Of a stretch of DNA of 64,000 bases, positions 24,171 to 37,022 are shown in pieces. Made by a program: the position numbers and the translations under genes. Numbering within the stretch: the stretch's first letter is position 1; each line of letters begins with the position of its first letter. The notes beneath the pieces are model-generated. The model had not been told where the DNA came from, did no database searches, and was given only the letters and a program-made list of their open reading frames with translations. Origin of the DNA: Cheiracanthium punctorium (lineage: Eukaryota > Arthropoda > Arachnida > Araneae > Cheiracanthiidae); NCBI GenBank assembly GCA_038373885.1, contig JAWZYV010014418.1, forward strand, positions 1,054,001 to 1,118,000, read 5' to 3'.

Positions 24171-26430
24171 AGATAATTATTGACGACGGGTAAAAGCAAG
24201 GAGGAGAAGGAAGGCTTGCCTTGTGGGCAACACCACTAAGTTACTTATCATTTATGATCGGCCACATCGCCCGAAATATGTGCGATAAAACACTTTGATG
24301 GTTCACATAGAAAACAACTGCCAACTTACATGCAGTGCTTAGTTTTCTAAATAGCCAGTATGCTTCGTCATTTTGAACCTGCCTGTTTGTTGAATAACAG
24401 TGCTTCCAACAACTCTTTTTGTCGTTATCGATTTTAATTTTAAAAAAATCAAATTTTTTTTTATACTACTTATTAAAAATTTGTTTGATTAATTATATTA
24501 TTTCTAGTCTCGTAAATAAACAGTTCCACAATTATTTTATTGTGTTACAACTAAAACTTCCAAAAATGCGTCTGTATTGAATTTTTATACTTTACTTTCA
24601 ACCTGAGTTTCTATATTTCAGCGGTAGATAAGAATTCTTAAGTAAACACCTTTTTGTGCGCCAAAAGTAGAAAAACTACTTTCCCACACCGCTGTCGTCA
24701 TCTAAAATTTTCTTCTGCATCTTCAGTATATATAACTATTGAAAATACCCAGAGTACATATATTTAGAAGTCTGGGGTCTATTTGCTACTTGTCAGTTGT
24801 CGTAGAAATATCTGAATTTCATTTCATTGGGTAGTCTGCTACTTCAGAAGTAAACCAAAATAAAATGCCACGAGAGGGAAGAAATAAGAAGAAAAACTAT
24901 GTTTATTCTCTAGGTATGCTCGAAGGCTCTTTTATTTTAAAGATAAATGTAATCCTTTATGGAATTTAGAGATTTTATAGGCCTTATTAAGGCACAAATG
25001 AGAGCAATAAGATATACCAAACGTTAGAAGCTGGATTTGAAACGGGGCGTATTTGAAGTAACGAGGCAAACCCTTACTACAAACATGGAGGAGTTGAAAA
25101 TACATTTTTGAATAAAACATTCTTTAAAGAATTATAGATATAAATAGAGGTATGAACAGAGAATAAATATATAATATGAAAAAAAAATGCTGAATTTAGA
25201 TATTTCATTCGCTGATTGGTTGTTTACTTTGCCAAGTTGATATTTCTGTAGCTTTTTCCAAAACATATTGAACTGAGAAACTTCATTCTTTTACCTTTTC
25301 TTCAAAGACGGCATCTGTCATTGAGTTTGGAAATGTAACTTTCTCCAATGATTTATGGAACCCTTTTTATATACATGTAACAAACAAGATATTAAAAAAA
25401 AAGAAAGAAGGAAATGATTTTTTGCTTCCTATCTATCCTAGAGAACATCTTTTTCTTTTACTGCTCTGTTTGCTTTGAAATCTGAACTATAGAAGTACAG
25501 CGAAAAACTGAGATACATACCACAAAGATACTACTGTGAACTTAACTTCTTTTAAAGAGAAGCATTTTTCAGACATGGCTTTTGAGCAACTTCTTTTTTA
25601 ATTTGTCGAAGACCACCAGAATCATGTCAAGAGCTAATTTATAATGTGATCTCTCGTTCAATTTTAATTTGGCAAGAGTTTTTTTTTTTAAAGTATTTCC
25701 ATGCAGTTACACTTAGCTGTGATGTATAGATGAGAAATACATATATTTCATTCTTGCTTTGTTTTATCAACTTTGCACTTTAAGAACAGTATTAGTGAGT
25801 CCCATCGTCACATGGAATGTAATATTTTAGTTCATGTCTTCCTTGCTAAAGATTGCAGACTAAGTAAATAAAAAGTAAATAGGACCTTTTGCCATGTCAA
25901 AAGGTTTAAGTAAGGAAACAAATTTCTTGAGCTTTCATAATTACAAAAATGTATTTTACATACAGAATTTTTTGGGGGAAAAGGGTTATTTTTCGAAAAC
26001 AGTTTATTTTATCGAAACAAAATGTAGAATAAAGCTATGTTACCCCAAAGCAGTGTGAATTTTTTGAGAGAGGTAGTTTATAAAATAAAACAACTCGTTT
26101 GACTAAATTGTACATTGAAGCAAAATGTTAACTATAAGCAATGTCTTTTTTTTTCGGGGGGGGGGGGATCCTCCTGAATCTACCACTGTCTACTTATGAC
26201 AACATTGTTTACCTCATTTCTTATAAACTTAATGCAGTAATTTATATTTCCCAGTAATAATGAAAGTAATTGTCGATCTGAACTGTTAAAAATGTGTTTT
26301 ATGGTCTATATAGGCAAGTTGCACTAAATGATGCATATAAGATCAATGCCCTCTGTCAGGCCATGATTAGAACTTACCTTATAATCATCTGCTTACCTGA
26401 TATCAGTAATCAAAAATATGGTTCATCATG
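24171..26430. other. AT-rich non-coding DNA, nothing recognised
   Basis: Homopolymer runs, including a T-run and G-run junction at about 26147-26167. No gene or element was seen. Confidence 0.5.
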
Positions 26431-26432
26431 TC

Positions 26433-26500
26433 CAGTGGCGTACGCAAGGGCAAGGGGGATTGGAGGTCACCCCTCCCCCCTTGCCGTAATTTTTGAACAC
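26433..26500 (+). mobile_element. hAT-like terminal fragment (CAGTGGCGTACGCAAGG)
   Basis: It begins CAGTGGCGTACGCAAGGGCA and folds back on a CCCTTGCC block at about 26479-26486. No opposite terminus or target-site duplication was found, so this is a truncated end or solo foldback. Confidence 0.5.
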
Positions 26501-28317
26501 AAAGTTCATATAATTTTCCTTCTTTATTTGCAAATGATGGAACATCTGGAGGAAATAGATTTTTCTATACAAAAGAAAAAATATATTATTTAATCTCATA
26601 AGATATATTATTGTGATAACTGAATCAGAAAAGCAGAATTTCAAAGATAATAATAATGTGCATATTACATTTTAATAACAGACATCATGAGTTATGAAAT
26701 GAGGAAATTTCATAATTAATACTCTAAATTATTTCAGAAATACACGAAAAAACTCTAGTATATAATCGATTAAGTTAAAAAGCTTTACATAACATACAAC
26801 TTTTGAAGAAAACAAACCTTTGCGTTTCGAGGGATGCAGTTGTTTTTCCGTCTTCAGAAACTAAATATTCACTAATCCAAAGAAAGGTTTTTAAATTATT
26901 AGTTATTGAGAGCATAATAAGTTTTCTCTTTCTTCCGATTGTGTATCGAAAAGTTAACTAATGAATATATGTCTTCCCCTATAAATTAAAGTGGGATTTC
27001 TTTTTCTTGCAAAATTTTTATTTTTGTCCTTTGATCTTCTATAATTCGAATACTTTTCAGGCATCATCATTTTGTACTCATGATATATTTATAAATATAA
27101 GCAATGAAAGCACTAAAGATTTAAATAAAGTTTTCATGTTAATGAAAATTTTTGCTATTCAAACCTTTTAAATAATATTTTTAATGAAAGTAATATCACC
27201 ATCCAGAATTTGACATGATTATAATTTTAAAATACTACATTGCATTTTAAGAATTAAGACCTAATATAATGAAAGGGATTAAGTCAGTTGAGATACTTAA
27301 TAATTTTAACTTATAAAATATCTTCTTTGTAAAGTTAAATTGTCTCATTTTACTCGAAACCACACAGTTCTTTAAAACGCAGGCTCCAAAAAACAAACGT
27401 TTAGAGTTTTATAATATAATAATGGTTATTTGTAGATTCGTTATTTTAACTTAAATGTGTGCATGGATTTGTTTTCTTGATGGTAAATTTAAAATAAATG
27501 AAAAATTTGAAGGTTCCCATTTTACCTTTTTTGAACAAATCACTCCTCTCACAGGCCACGGCATCGTAAGTGCAGACAATGCTTTTTAGGGATTCTGGTC
27601 AGTAGATCCCTTTCGAGTTCGCTTGGCTGCACTCACTGATTGGACATTTTTCTTGATCCTCCTTACCTTACGCGCGGCTTTTCAGACTGGTATGGATTTC
27701 AACATGTATTCAGCAATTCAATATCCACAAAACAACGGACTCTCTTTGTGAGAGGCATTGCTATTGGGACTGGTGTAGTACATGGTCAATGGAAGTATGG
27801 TTTTTTTCTTTTTTTAGATTAAAGCTAATCTTAAATATGTCTTAGTGTAAGCACATCATGTACTTTAATGAAGCATTGAAATAATTATGAAATTAAGTAG
27901 TTTATTTTTTAAAAAAAGAAAAAAAACGTGTTTCTTAGTTCACCTATTGTTTGAAACGATACACGTTTAAAACAGCAGAAGGGTTGCATATAAATGTGTA
28001 AGCATCAGTTTAACTGTTATTGATGATGATCGCTTTACACTAACCAATGAACATTGTTAGTTCAAAAAATGTCATAGTTTCAGTGCCTTTTTGTAAGTTG
28101 TTTCTTAAATTCAAAAATTAAGGGAATATCATAAAAATAGCGATACTCGCTCAAATATAAGGCATCAAATATGTTGTCAAATAGATGTTGCTGAGTAAAT
28201 CTGAAACCTGCAGATTACTGTCGTTGCAGCCAGAGTAAATAACTAGGAGCATAAAACTGCACATTTTAAATCAATATTTTAATTTTTTATCTGTAATTGT
28301 AAGGTAAGAAACCGACA
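26501..28317. other. AT-rich non-coding DNA, nothing recognised
   Basis: No gene, RNA or element signal was identified. Confidence 0.45.
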
Positions 28318-28985
28318 ATGACCTCCTTGCATCATTTTCCCGAAGAACTGCGATAGAGAGTTATTAAGAGACTGAAAGCAGCACCAAGTCAAGCACAAAT
28401 AGACCGATGGTCAAATGTCAGTTTTTCTGTGGTTCATAAACTTTGGCAACAATTTCTAACTACAGATTCGGCATCCAGAAGGTTTATCCAAGGACGGCCA
28501 ACTGTTACGACCAGTGCCGACGACTGATATTTGTCGTTTTGTGAACGAAGGAATAGAACCAACCGTAACTCCGACTACACTCAGATCTTCACCTCTTCCT
28601 GCAACTGCTGAAAGGTTAATGTCAACGTCAACCGTTTATGCCGGGGCAATAGATGTTGATTTCCTGCTTCAGGACAATGCTAGATCGCACAGGGCACGCA
28701 CCGTAGATGATTATCTTCAGAAGCAAAAAATTCAGCACACGAAGTGGCAAGCTCGATCAGCATATCGAGCATGTCTGAGTTGATTTAGGAAGACGTATAT
28801 TTGCTCTCCTGTCATCCTGTCCTGTTCCTGAGACCCTTGCCACGCTTGCAACTGTTTTCCCAAGATCAATGGCGCTCGCTTCGAACGGAACTGATAGACA
28901 CACTTGACAACATCACACATCCCTGTAGGTACTATATTGCTTCTAGGGTGAATCACATTACACATTTAAAGTACTTTTATTATAC
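28318..28985 (+). pseudogene. Tc1-like (IS630/Tc1/mariner) transposase pseudogene, internally deleted
   Basis: From ATG 28318 the frame gives a helix-turn-helix region with VVHKLWQQF and SRRFIQGRPTVTT, as in Tc1-family transposases, ending where the usual DRYL reads D-stop-YL (28525-28530, CGA to TGA type change). One stop also lies near the N terminus. After an internal deletion the catalytic part resumes at about 28628 with VYAGAIDVDFLLQDNARSHR, which holds the second catalytic Asp of the DDE triad. A frame change then gives IEHV followed by a stop in place of Trp and LGRRI. A last piece, TELIDTLDNITHPCRYYIA, resembles the family's C terminus. It is inactive by several lesions. The terminal inverted repeats were not identified. 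Confidence 0.88.
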
Positions 28986-29504
28986 CAAGCTGGCATATCC
29001 AATTTGTTGATTTCTATAACACCATACGTATCTGATAGTTTCTTTTCGTGGTACTTTATAGCTTACTATCTGTTTTATACTGTGAGCCAGTTTCATTAAC
29101 TTCTACATGTAATTGACAGTTTTCTGATTTTTCCTTAGTTAAGGATAATAACTGTATTTCGACTTACACTGAATATTATTTTTTAATAAAACTTTAACAG
29201 CTTAACTTTTTCATAAAGTTTCTTTTTATAACTTTAAAATTCATGCATTTAAGTATTTTTATGGTGATGTAACTGTAAAAATGGCTGTGCTAGACGATTA
29301 ATGTGAACATTTGTAACTCATATCTGTAAATATTTCCTCGCTAACGTCACTCAATCACAAACATGTTTCTTACATATTATACTACACTCTGTGGAGCGTA
29401 TAAATTAAGACATCTGTACTCGTCTTAAATAGGCTTGCCAGATTTCTGAAATATTCAACCGGGACACCGGAATGCCCCCAGTGTCACGGGTATTGAAAGG
29501 TACA

Positions 29505-29785
29505 TTTGCCCGACTTGTGGCTGAACGCGTTTGTGCTCTCAACTGGGAGACGGAAAATGCCTGGTTCAAAACCAGGTCGAGTCCGCCGACCTAACCGTTC
29601 GGAGTTTCCCGGGTTTTCTACGAAACTTCGCGTCAATACGGGTTAGGATCCCTTAGAAAGTCCACCACGGAGGGAAATTTCCACCCCCTCGGTCCAGATT
29701 CCTGGCCGTAACACTACATTTAAATTCCCCCCCCCCAAGGGTATACACTTTTGGCGGGATTTTGGGCGGTGTTTTAGAGGATAGA
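29505..29785 (+). mobile_element. tRNA-derived SINE (arachnid-type body)
   Basis: The tRNA-like head has an A box TGGCTGAACGC (29518-29528, one mismatch) and a B-box-like GGTTCAAAACC (29563-29573). The body holds GGAGTTTCCCGGGTTTTCTA and CGGGTTAGGATCCC followed by AGTCCACCAC, shared with the fragment at 19515-19615. The 3' end is uncertain, near a C-run at about 29729-29738. Target-site duplication not identified. Confidence 0.72.
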
Positions 29786-30404
29786 TTATTCTCAATGCTA
29801 TGAATGGTTACTGATTAAGAACCTGTACCAGGGATATTAATGAATGACGCAAGCATATAAATTTAAACATTTTATTTCTTACATGTTTATAAGTTGCGTA
29901 GGTAAAAAGAAACACTTTCAATGAGGAATAAAAATTGGAACACTACTTATTAGCACACCACCACTCTTCGATAGTTCTCACTTTTTATACAGTACAGTGG
30001 AACAAATGACAAATAATTGAATCAAGGGAAAACTGACACGAGATCTCTAATAGAGATGGCCAATGATTCGATGAGTCGAATCAGTGATTCGAATCTTGGT
30101 ACTGAGTGGCTCAGTCTTTACACTCACTCTCTACTGATTCGAATCACAAGCCCTCAACTGTGGGAAAATACATTCCAAGTGCGAAGGGAAGGAAAACTTA
30201 TTTTCCCTTTGCCGTTCCCAGAGATTTTCCCTTACTCTTTCAACTCTTTTCGACTCTTTACGACTCTGAGTCGATAGATGATTTGAAACAGCAAATGAGT
30301 GGGTGTGGGTGAGTTGGTCACTGAGTTGGTGCAGCAGCGAATCTTTACTGATTCAGTGTTTCCCTCTGTTTCGGTGATTGTATACGATCGTTGAGATTCG
30401 TTAG

Positions 30405-30566
30405 TTTTTCGAATCTTCTATCGACTCAGAGTCGAAAGGAGCCGAAAAGAGTTGAAAGGATGTTTCATTTAATTGGAGTTTTTTTTTCGAATCTTCTATC
30501 GACTCAGAGTCGAAAAGAGTTGAAAGGATGTTTCATTTAATTGAAGTTTTTTTTTTTCGAATCTTT
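30405..30566. repeat. 78-bp tandem duplication
   Basis: A unit starting TTTCGAATCTTCTATCGACT, then CAGAGTCGAAA and ending in a T-run, occurs twice at 78-bp spacing with few differences. Each unit holds the palindrome CGACTCAGAGTCG. Confidence 0.88.
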
Positions 30567-30975
30567 GGTGTTTCATTTCTTGGTTGGTGGTCGGATTTAA
30601 AGTTTTATTTGTCTGTGGGTGTGGAGTGGGTCGAACATCGTTTGCTTTTGGCGGGGGGCATAGGCGTTACTTTCTAAGGGCAAGAGGGGTCAATCCCCCC
30701 CCCGAAAAAAAAATTAAGAAAATTCAAGTATCAGAGCTATTTATAATAATGATATTTTCTACAATCGGAAACATTTTGTCACCCCATCCAAATATTACAT
30801 GCCAATTTACGCCAATGCTCGTGGAAGAGCGGGGGGTGTCTCAAAGTTGTTTAAACCTTTTTCCTTCGGGGGGACTCCCTCCTTCCAACTTGTCTGGCTG
30901 GTTTAATATTTGTTTAAAATTTAATGAAACATCCCTTTTCTACTTTTAACTTCAATATATGTCCCCCTGCCCCCA

Positions 30976-31006
<31 letters not shown>

Positions 31007-31274
31007 AAACGGAACGTTAAGTTTACATGGTGGCGGCTTTTCATGTGAAGGGAAATAGAATGAAATAAAGTTAGGATTGTGCTTGTCACTTTTAATGAAG
31101 GATACAGGGGCGGTATTAAGCGCTCTCACAAAAGGACTTTGTAGTAAGCAAAATAACATTTCGCTTTATTGCTGCAGATTTCGTTTAAGATATTTTTTTT
31201 ACCTTGTTTGTCGTTTAAGGGGAATGATTTTATTTTCTTTCGTAATTCAGAGAAATGCAAAATACGGTCTAAAG

Positions 31275-31400
31275 CAGTGGCGTAGCCAGGATTTTATTTC
31301 GGGGTGGGCTGGGTATCAAATTTAAAGATAAAGTTCAATTGTAAGCTAAGTAAAGGGTCCCATTTTTGGGGGGGGCAGCAGCCCCTCAGTAGGACTGGGC
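31275..31400 (+). mobile_element. hAT-like fragment, CAGTGGCGTAGCC family
   Basis: It begins CAGTGGCGTAGCCAGGATTT. No matching right end or duplication was found, so it is truncated. The end coordinate is approximate. Confidence 0.6.
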
Positions 31401-31514
31401 CAAAAATCGATAAATATCGGCATATCGGTTTTATTTCAACATCAAATATCCGATATTCCCATTTTCATTTCAGTGAAATCTCGAATTCGATAAAGGTAAA
31501 AAATACAGCCCGGC

Positions 31515-31685
31515 CAGGGGCGTAGCCAGAAATTTTTCATGGGGGGGGTTATGACTACTGCAACTCATATATATGTATACGTGTGTGTGATAATGTAGTG
31601 AAGAATATACATTTTCTATGGAAAAAATTCCTCATGGGGGGTTATGACCCCCCTAACCCCCCCTTTCCCCTTGGCTACGCCTCTG
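31515..31685. mobile_element. hAT-like MITE, CAGTGGCGTAGCC family, copy nested in 30051-32524
   Basis: A 171-bp element with ends CAGGGGCGTAGCCAG and the complement of CAGAGGCGTAGCCAA. The flanks AGCCCGGC (31507-31514) and AGGCCGGC (31686-31693) match at 7 of 8 bases. The interior block with ACTACTGCAACTCATATATA and CCTCATGGGG is shared with the copies at 44636-44818 and 46752-46908. Confidence 0.9.
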
Positions 31686-31800
31686 AGGCCGGCGATAAGA
31701 AAATCCTGAGATTAATACCAGCTTGTGATGCTTTTGCTACTGCTTTCTCTCCGTTAATGACGATGCCGGATCGCGGAAAAAACAGCTCCATGGTTTATTA

Positions 31801-32310
31801 GTCTAATTACCATAATTAATTAACGTATATCTCGGAAACTATCCACCGGAGCGCGTTTTTATTGATTCTCGGCCCCCTCTAGACTCAACACTCCACCGAC
31901 ACTTAAAATTTCGAATGCTTTGACACCAAACTTAACCTTTTAATCTTACAGGCCCAGGGGGTCATACGAAGCTCCCCTATATTTTCTATTTGAGCATTCT
32001 AAACACTAGCCTCCTCCGGCGGCATCTCCAAAGTCTGGAAACCATCCCAGAGCCAATTTCTACATGTTTGCAGTCCCTTTCGGCCTCAATCAGGGTTAAT
32101 TAGTCTAATTATCATAATTAATTAAAGTATATCTCGGAAACTATCCATCGGAGCGCGTTTTTATTAATTCTCGACCCCCCCTAGACGTAAACCCCCATCG
32201 ATACATAAAATTTCGAATACTTTGACACCACACTTAAACTTTTAATCTTTATGCCCAGGGGGTCATACGAAGCCCCCTGTATTTTTATTTCGGGCAGTTT
32301 AAGCACTAGT
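31801..32310. repeat. Direct duplication with 302-bp period
   Basis: A block with GTCTAATTACCATAATTAAT, TATATCTCGGAAACTATCCA and GGGGGTCATACGAAG at 31801-32010 is repeated at 32103-32310. About 85-90% identity by eye. Both copies lie inside the 2474-bp hAT-like element. Confidence 0.88.
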
Positions 32311-32453
32311 TTTACTCGAGCAAGGAGAGAGAGATGCTAGCTGCCCGAGAACTCAGCGGAGAAGAAACCCGATGAATGGGTGAAGGGTGTTTAAATAGTA
32401 CGACTTCCGGCGCAGAGAGAGGGAAAATTTCTTTCGTTGTTTTATTGATTCAA

Positions 32454-32495
32454 GATTCGAATCTCAACTCGAATCATCGAGTTGAGATTCGAATC
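32454..32495. repeat. Perfect 19-bp inverted repeat, 4-bp loop
   Basis: Arms GATTCGAATCTCAACTCGA (32454-32472) and its exact complement (32477-32495) surround ATCA. It is subterminal in the hAT-like element, where such repeats often serve as transposase binding sites. Confidence 0.92.
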
Positions 32496-32532
32496 AGTAA
32501 AATGAGTCGAACCGCCCATCTCTAATCTCTAA

Positions 32533-33747
32533 CATTCTCTTTTCCATTCTTTACACATCATATAGATTCTCCATGAATTTGATGCATTCAGAGTTACACA
32601 AACACACAAATAAATGATTATTCATTTCCTCTATAATAAAGACTGTTGTTCATTCCTACCACTAATAATATTCTACTCATCATTTTATCGGATGGACTGT
32701 TTTATCCTGTAATAATTCATCATAACATCCGTATGATTACCTGTCAGTATCGTTTCAAGAGTTTACTCAGTAAATGCTCATGAAAATGAAATACATTCTG
32801 AAACCTGTTTTTGCGCTCATGCAAACGTTAAATCCCATTAAAACATATCGAATTAGTAAATTTCCCACTCCTGGCAGCGAAAATGATCTGATATTAGCTG
32901 CCGAGCTAATTTCATGAAAATTCTGGGATAGCTGTTTGAATTCGACTTGGATACTTGATTTCTCTGAGCTATTATTGTGAGTTTCTATAGCTTATGTGCG
33001 AGAACTTCGGATAGTTTAGTACGTTGTAAATGAACTTGTTCCGAATCTAGTGGTTCATATAAAATCGCTATTCATCAGGTCATTGTGAACTCTAGAACAA
33101 TGGATTTCCCTTTCATGCTAAACCGTGCGCAACTGGGTCTCTTTGCCGACGGAAACTCGATTTGGAGAACCCGCTCGGCCCCTAAGAGCTTGGAAGCCGT
33201 CTTTGCAAGTTACTAATTTATCATCACCTTAGTATTCCTGAATAGGATGTAATTTCGTCCTTTGTTAAGCATCGACATTAGCTGTCATCTCGTAATGTCA
33301 GCTCAACATTCAGTCGCATGCTGGAGGGCGAATATTTGAATCGATAACGAAATTCTGTAGAAAATATGTTTGTTGCGTTCAAAATAATAGTGAGTTCAGA
33401 GGAATATTTATTTTTAAAAAGAACTTTATTTTTAAAAAGGAATTCATGTTCCTGAAATGACTTACATTTTTGCTTCTCAGGCTTTGTAAAATGTAGGGTT
33501 AATAAAATTTTCCGCTTATCGTAAATAAAGCAATAACGAATAAAATTTATTAACGTGTCTAAACTACGTTCATTTAGGGCATCTTTTGTGCTTGTTAGTT
33601 CTGATTTCTGTTGCATACATTGTATTAGTGAAAAGAGTTATTTCTGTATAGTCTATTTCGTAAGGCACTAAAATAAGACGACTCTATAACGCATCAGTTT
33701 TACTTTTTTATTTTATAACAAATTAACTATAACCTGTAAATTACTGG

Positions 33748-33778
<31 letters not shown>

Positions 33779-36700
33779 GTGTCCATTTTTATCTAAGTTA
33801 TTATGAGCAGTTTTATGTAGAATTTAAGTAAACGTAAAGTAATTTCCATTTAAATACATTTTAAACTAGCGCTTTTTATTAAAGGAGTCTCTTTTAATTG
33901 TATTTAATTAACATGGTGCTATTTTCCTGGTCACTTTTGTGACTATGCTTCCAGTTCTCATAATTTTTAGAGTAGCATTCTCGTACAGTAAAAAATTGTT
34001 TGAGTAATGCATCATAACCCTTTTATGTTTGTAAAACAAAATTTAAAAGCGAAAAAGTACTTATAATTTTTGAACTGCATTGTTGTAGTCATCCACATTT
34101 ATTATTTGATTTATTAAATATGTAGATTTTTTCGTCTGCATTACAACTTTTCAAATAATTTTCTTTTCTTTTGCAGATTTTTGATTTGCATTTTGAGAAA
34201 ATAAAGTTTCCTTAATAAAGATAATATTTTTTTATGGTAATCGACCGTTTATTTAGCCGTTTTCTAATATGAAAATATTTGTCCACATAAAGGGCAAAAA
34301 TGTTTAACAAAACAGCCCATTTAAGTAAAATTGCGGACCTTACTTTTCAATTTCAGTGCAATTTACATCATGGCACGTTTTAAATAGAAAAGTTATTTTA
34401 AACTTTTGAAAAAATTAAACTTTTTAAACACGTTATTCTGATTTTTTGCATTTTTCATGGTTACTTTTTAAATTTTAACTTTATTTACTTGTGAAATTAA
34501 AGTAAAATTCAATTTTTGATTTTCCAGTTACTACTTGTGAAGGTTCAAACTTGTAAAGCAAACTTTTGGCTCTAAATCATTTTTTAATTGTATCTGAATA
34601 GATGCTATCAATGTCAACGCAATGCATACAATTTCAGAAGTATCGCTCTCTCTATTACTAAAATTATATTAAAACTGGAAGAATTTAATTAAGAAAAATC
34701 AGAAAACAAATTTAGAATAAAAAGTAATTCGTTATTCAACTTAAATTACTTTCCGTAATATGTTTGAATCATCATCATTGAATTACATTAGAGTTCATGA
34801 AGATTAATTTGAAATGTTATTAAGAATACCTTTTAAGTAATTAACTGAAAGCTCAGCGTATTTAGTTATGTTCTTCAAATGAATATGAATCTGACATGTT
34901 TTATTTCATAATGCAAATCAACAAATGAAAGTTTAAATCTGCTAACGCGTTTTAACGAGTAATTCTTTCTCCTATCTCTGTAGTAAAAGGAGAGACTAAT
35001 GCTCGGTAAATATTTGCATTTACAAATTTAACTCTCAGCCTTTAATCTTCTAAAAGCTTATCTATTGAGTTGTGAAAACTGATTTTCGCTTTCTCAGCAA
35101 TTTAACCTTCCACGTGGCAGGTTACATCAAATTGATTCATTCTCTTTTCTGCTTCACTTATAAGAGCTCCCTCTCTAAAGCCTTATTCAATGCGCATTTT
35201 ACATATTATTTAATATCACCATGAATATATCTCTCAATTTTTTTTTCCAACTGGCAACAGCAAGCTCCTAACCTCCATTTTCTAAAGTACGATTTTTAAT
35301 ACACTATACTTGACTTTCTGAGCCCGTCGAAAACTAATAAACGCCCAAGATAAAATTTTCTAATAAAATCTTCTAGAATGAGCAAAGACTCGAGTTTAAA
35401 AGTCTCCCCCTCTTCCTCCCTAGTTTAAAAGGAATGCAATAGCAGAAGCTACCTGCGCAGCTATTCAGGCTATGTATTGCGCCATATTCCGCGGCGGGGG
35501 TCTTTTATGGTTGGTGGATTTTTGCCAGTGGCTTTTAGGGACTATCTCCATATATTTTTCGATACTTGCCTCTTTGGTTTGAAAGCGCTTAAGGAAATTT
35601 ATATATGTGTAATAGTGCAGTAGATGTTATCAAATCGTATTGTTTTGTTTAGTCTTGACTTTCATTAGAGGCAGGTCTTACTGTCTTCGCTTTATTTGTA
35701 CTTAAACAGTCATAAAGGCGAATTGATCCGTATGAAAATTTTTATTTACCGGTACTTCTTAATGTATATAATTATAAAATTGCATTATCCCCAAAAAGTA
35801 ATTAATCAAATAGGTTTAAGTTTATAAGTTAAATGGCAAAAAGAACTTTGAAATCCATTAAATTCTTCACATTTCTATGGAATAAATTCTTAATGTATAA
35901 AAAAAAAAGTAATAATAATGAAATTGGAAAAAATGGGAGATGTAATAAAAATTTCGATTTTATATTCATGATATTTTAGATTTACCTAAACGTACATATT
36001 ATCCACTGAAATTAAAACTAATCTCATTAAAGTTTAAAATGAGCCAGTTAATGTAACATTTTCCATCAATTTCTTTATATTTCTTAGCCCATCTACATAA
36101 AAAAATTTTAAAGTTATTTCAGTACTTATCTGCATCTTACTGCATAATTTACATCAAATGTAATGCATATATTTTACTATTTTAGGCAAAAAAAAAAAAG
36201 AGATTATTCTTAATAAGTTCATTTAAACCAATTGCAGTTAAATACTTCAAATCTGTATGTTTTCAAAGATTATGAACGGTATCCATCAAAAGTAAGTTCT
36301 CCACATATCGTATCGAAATATCTTCAACAGCAATAGTTCTGTCTTAAAAAAAGGGCTGCTCAAAAGACTCCTATAATGTCTCATCGAATTCCAAATCAAT
36401 TGCAAGTAACTTATTTCTTTTTGATATAGCTCTCTTTCAGAATTTAACAATCTCTAAAATGTAGTTTTACGGCTCTGCGAACATTCTGTTGTCCAAGAAA
36501 TTTTATTCTTTGATAACATCTACTGCCCGCATCCAAGTTGTCGTTCTTGTAAACACGAATTTGTCAGCACAGTGATCTTTATAACTCAAGGGGGTGTGCC
36601 AAATAGTTTTAGACGTGGGATTAAGGGAGGAAATAGAACATATTGATTTTCTTCTGATCATAAGTCATTGGGAGTGTACACTTTTCCCTTATTTTTCCGA

Positions 36701-37022
36701 TCATATCCTTTCACTGAGAGCAGCAGCTACATCAATGTATATAACTTTTTTAATTATATGTCTTTATAGAGTGAAAGGTGTTTCAAATGAAATTTTAATA
36801 CTTTTTCAAAATAAACTTCAAATTAATGTGAAAGAATAACATTTGATTAACTTCAGTTTAGTTTTTTACTCAATTAGAATGAAGTAAAATAAAATAATAT
36901 CCACATTTTGGAACAAAATAATAATTATAAGTTGCATTTTATTTCCTAACATGTGCGAATTCTTGAAGATTGGTGCTAGCATTCACGTTGAAATTTGTGT
37001 TTTTTGTTTTCTATTTTTTTAG
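32533..37022. other. Probable intron upstream of the first visible exon
   Basis: AT-rich with no further exon recognised. A (AT)n microsatellite lies at about 33750-33770. A 112-residue minus-strand frame at 33278-33616 has no motif. The end, with a T-rich tract and AG, is the acceptor for the exon at 37023. True length and upstream exons are not visible. Confidence 0.6.

Larger units (their letters stand above)
30051..32524. mobile_element. hAT-like non-autonomous element, 2474 bp, with nested insertions
   Basis: The left end TAGAGATGGCCAATGATTCG pairs with the right end, whose complement starts TAGAGATGGGCGGTTCGACT. A perfect 8-bp duplication ATCTCTAA flanks it (30043-30050, 32525-32532). 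Both ends are packed with GATTCGAATC and GAGTCG motifs. No transposase is recognisable. Two CAGTGGCGTAGCC-type sequences (31275 and 31515-31685) sit inside it, so it is older than they are. It also contains a 78-bp and a 302-bp tandem duplication. Confidence 0.9.

Noticed and set aside
33100..33200. GC-richer patch resembling a tRNA
   Set aside because: No A/B box pair at proper spacing and no cloverleaf by eye.
36970..37022. ATG at 36970 as a gene start
   Set aside because: The added residues are Phe/Val-rich and end in a T-rich tract plus AG, the signature of an intron end.
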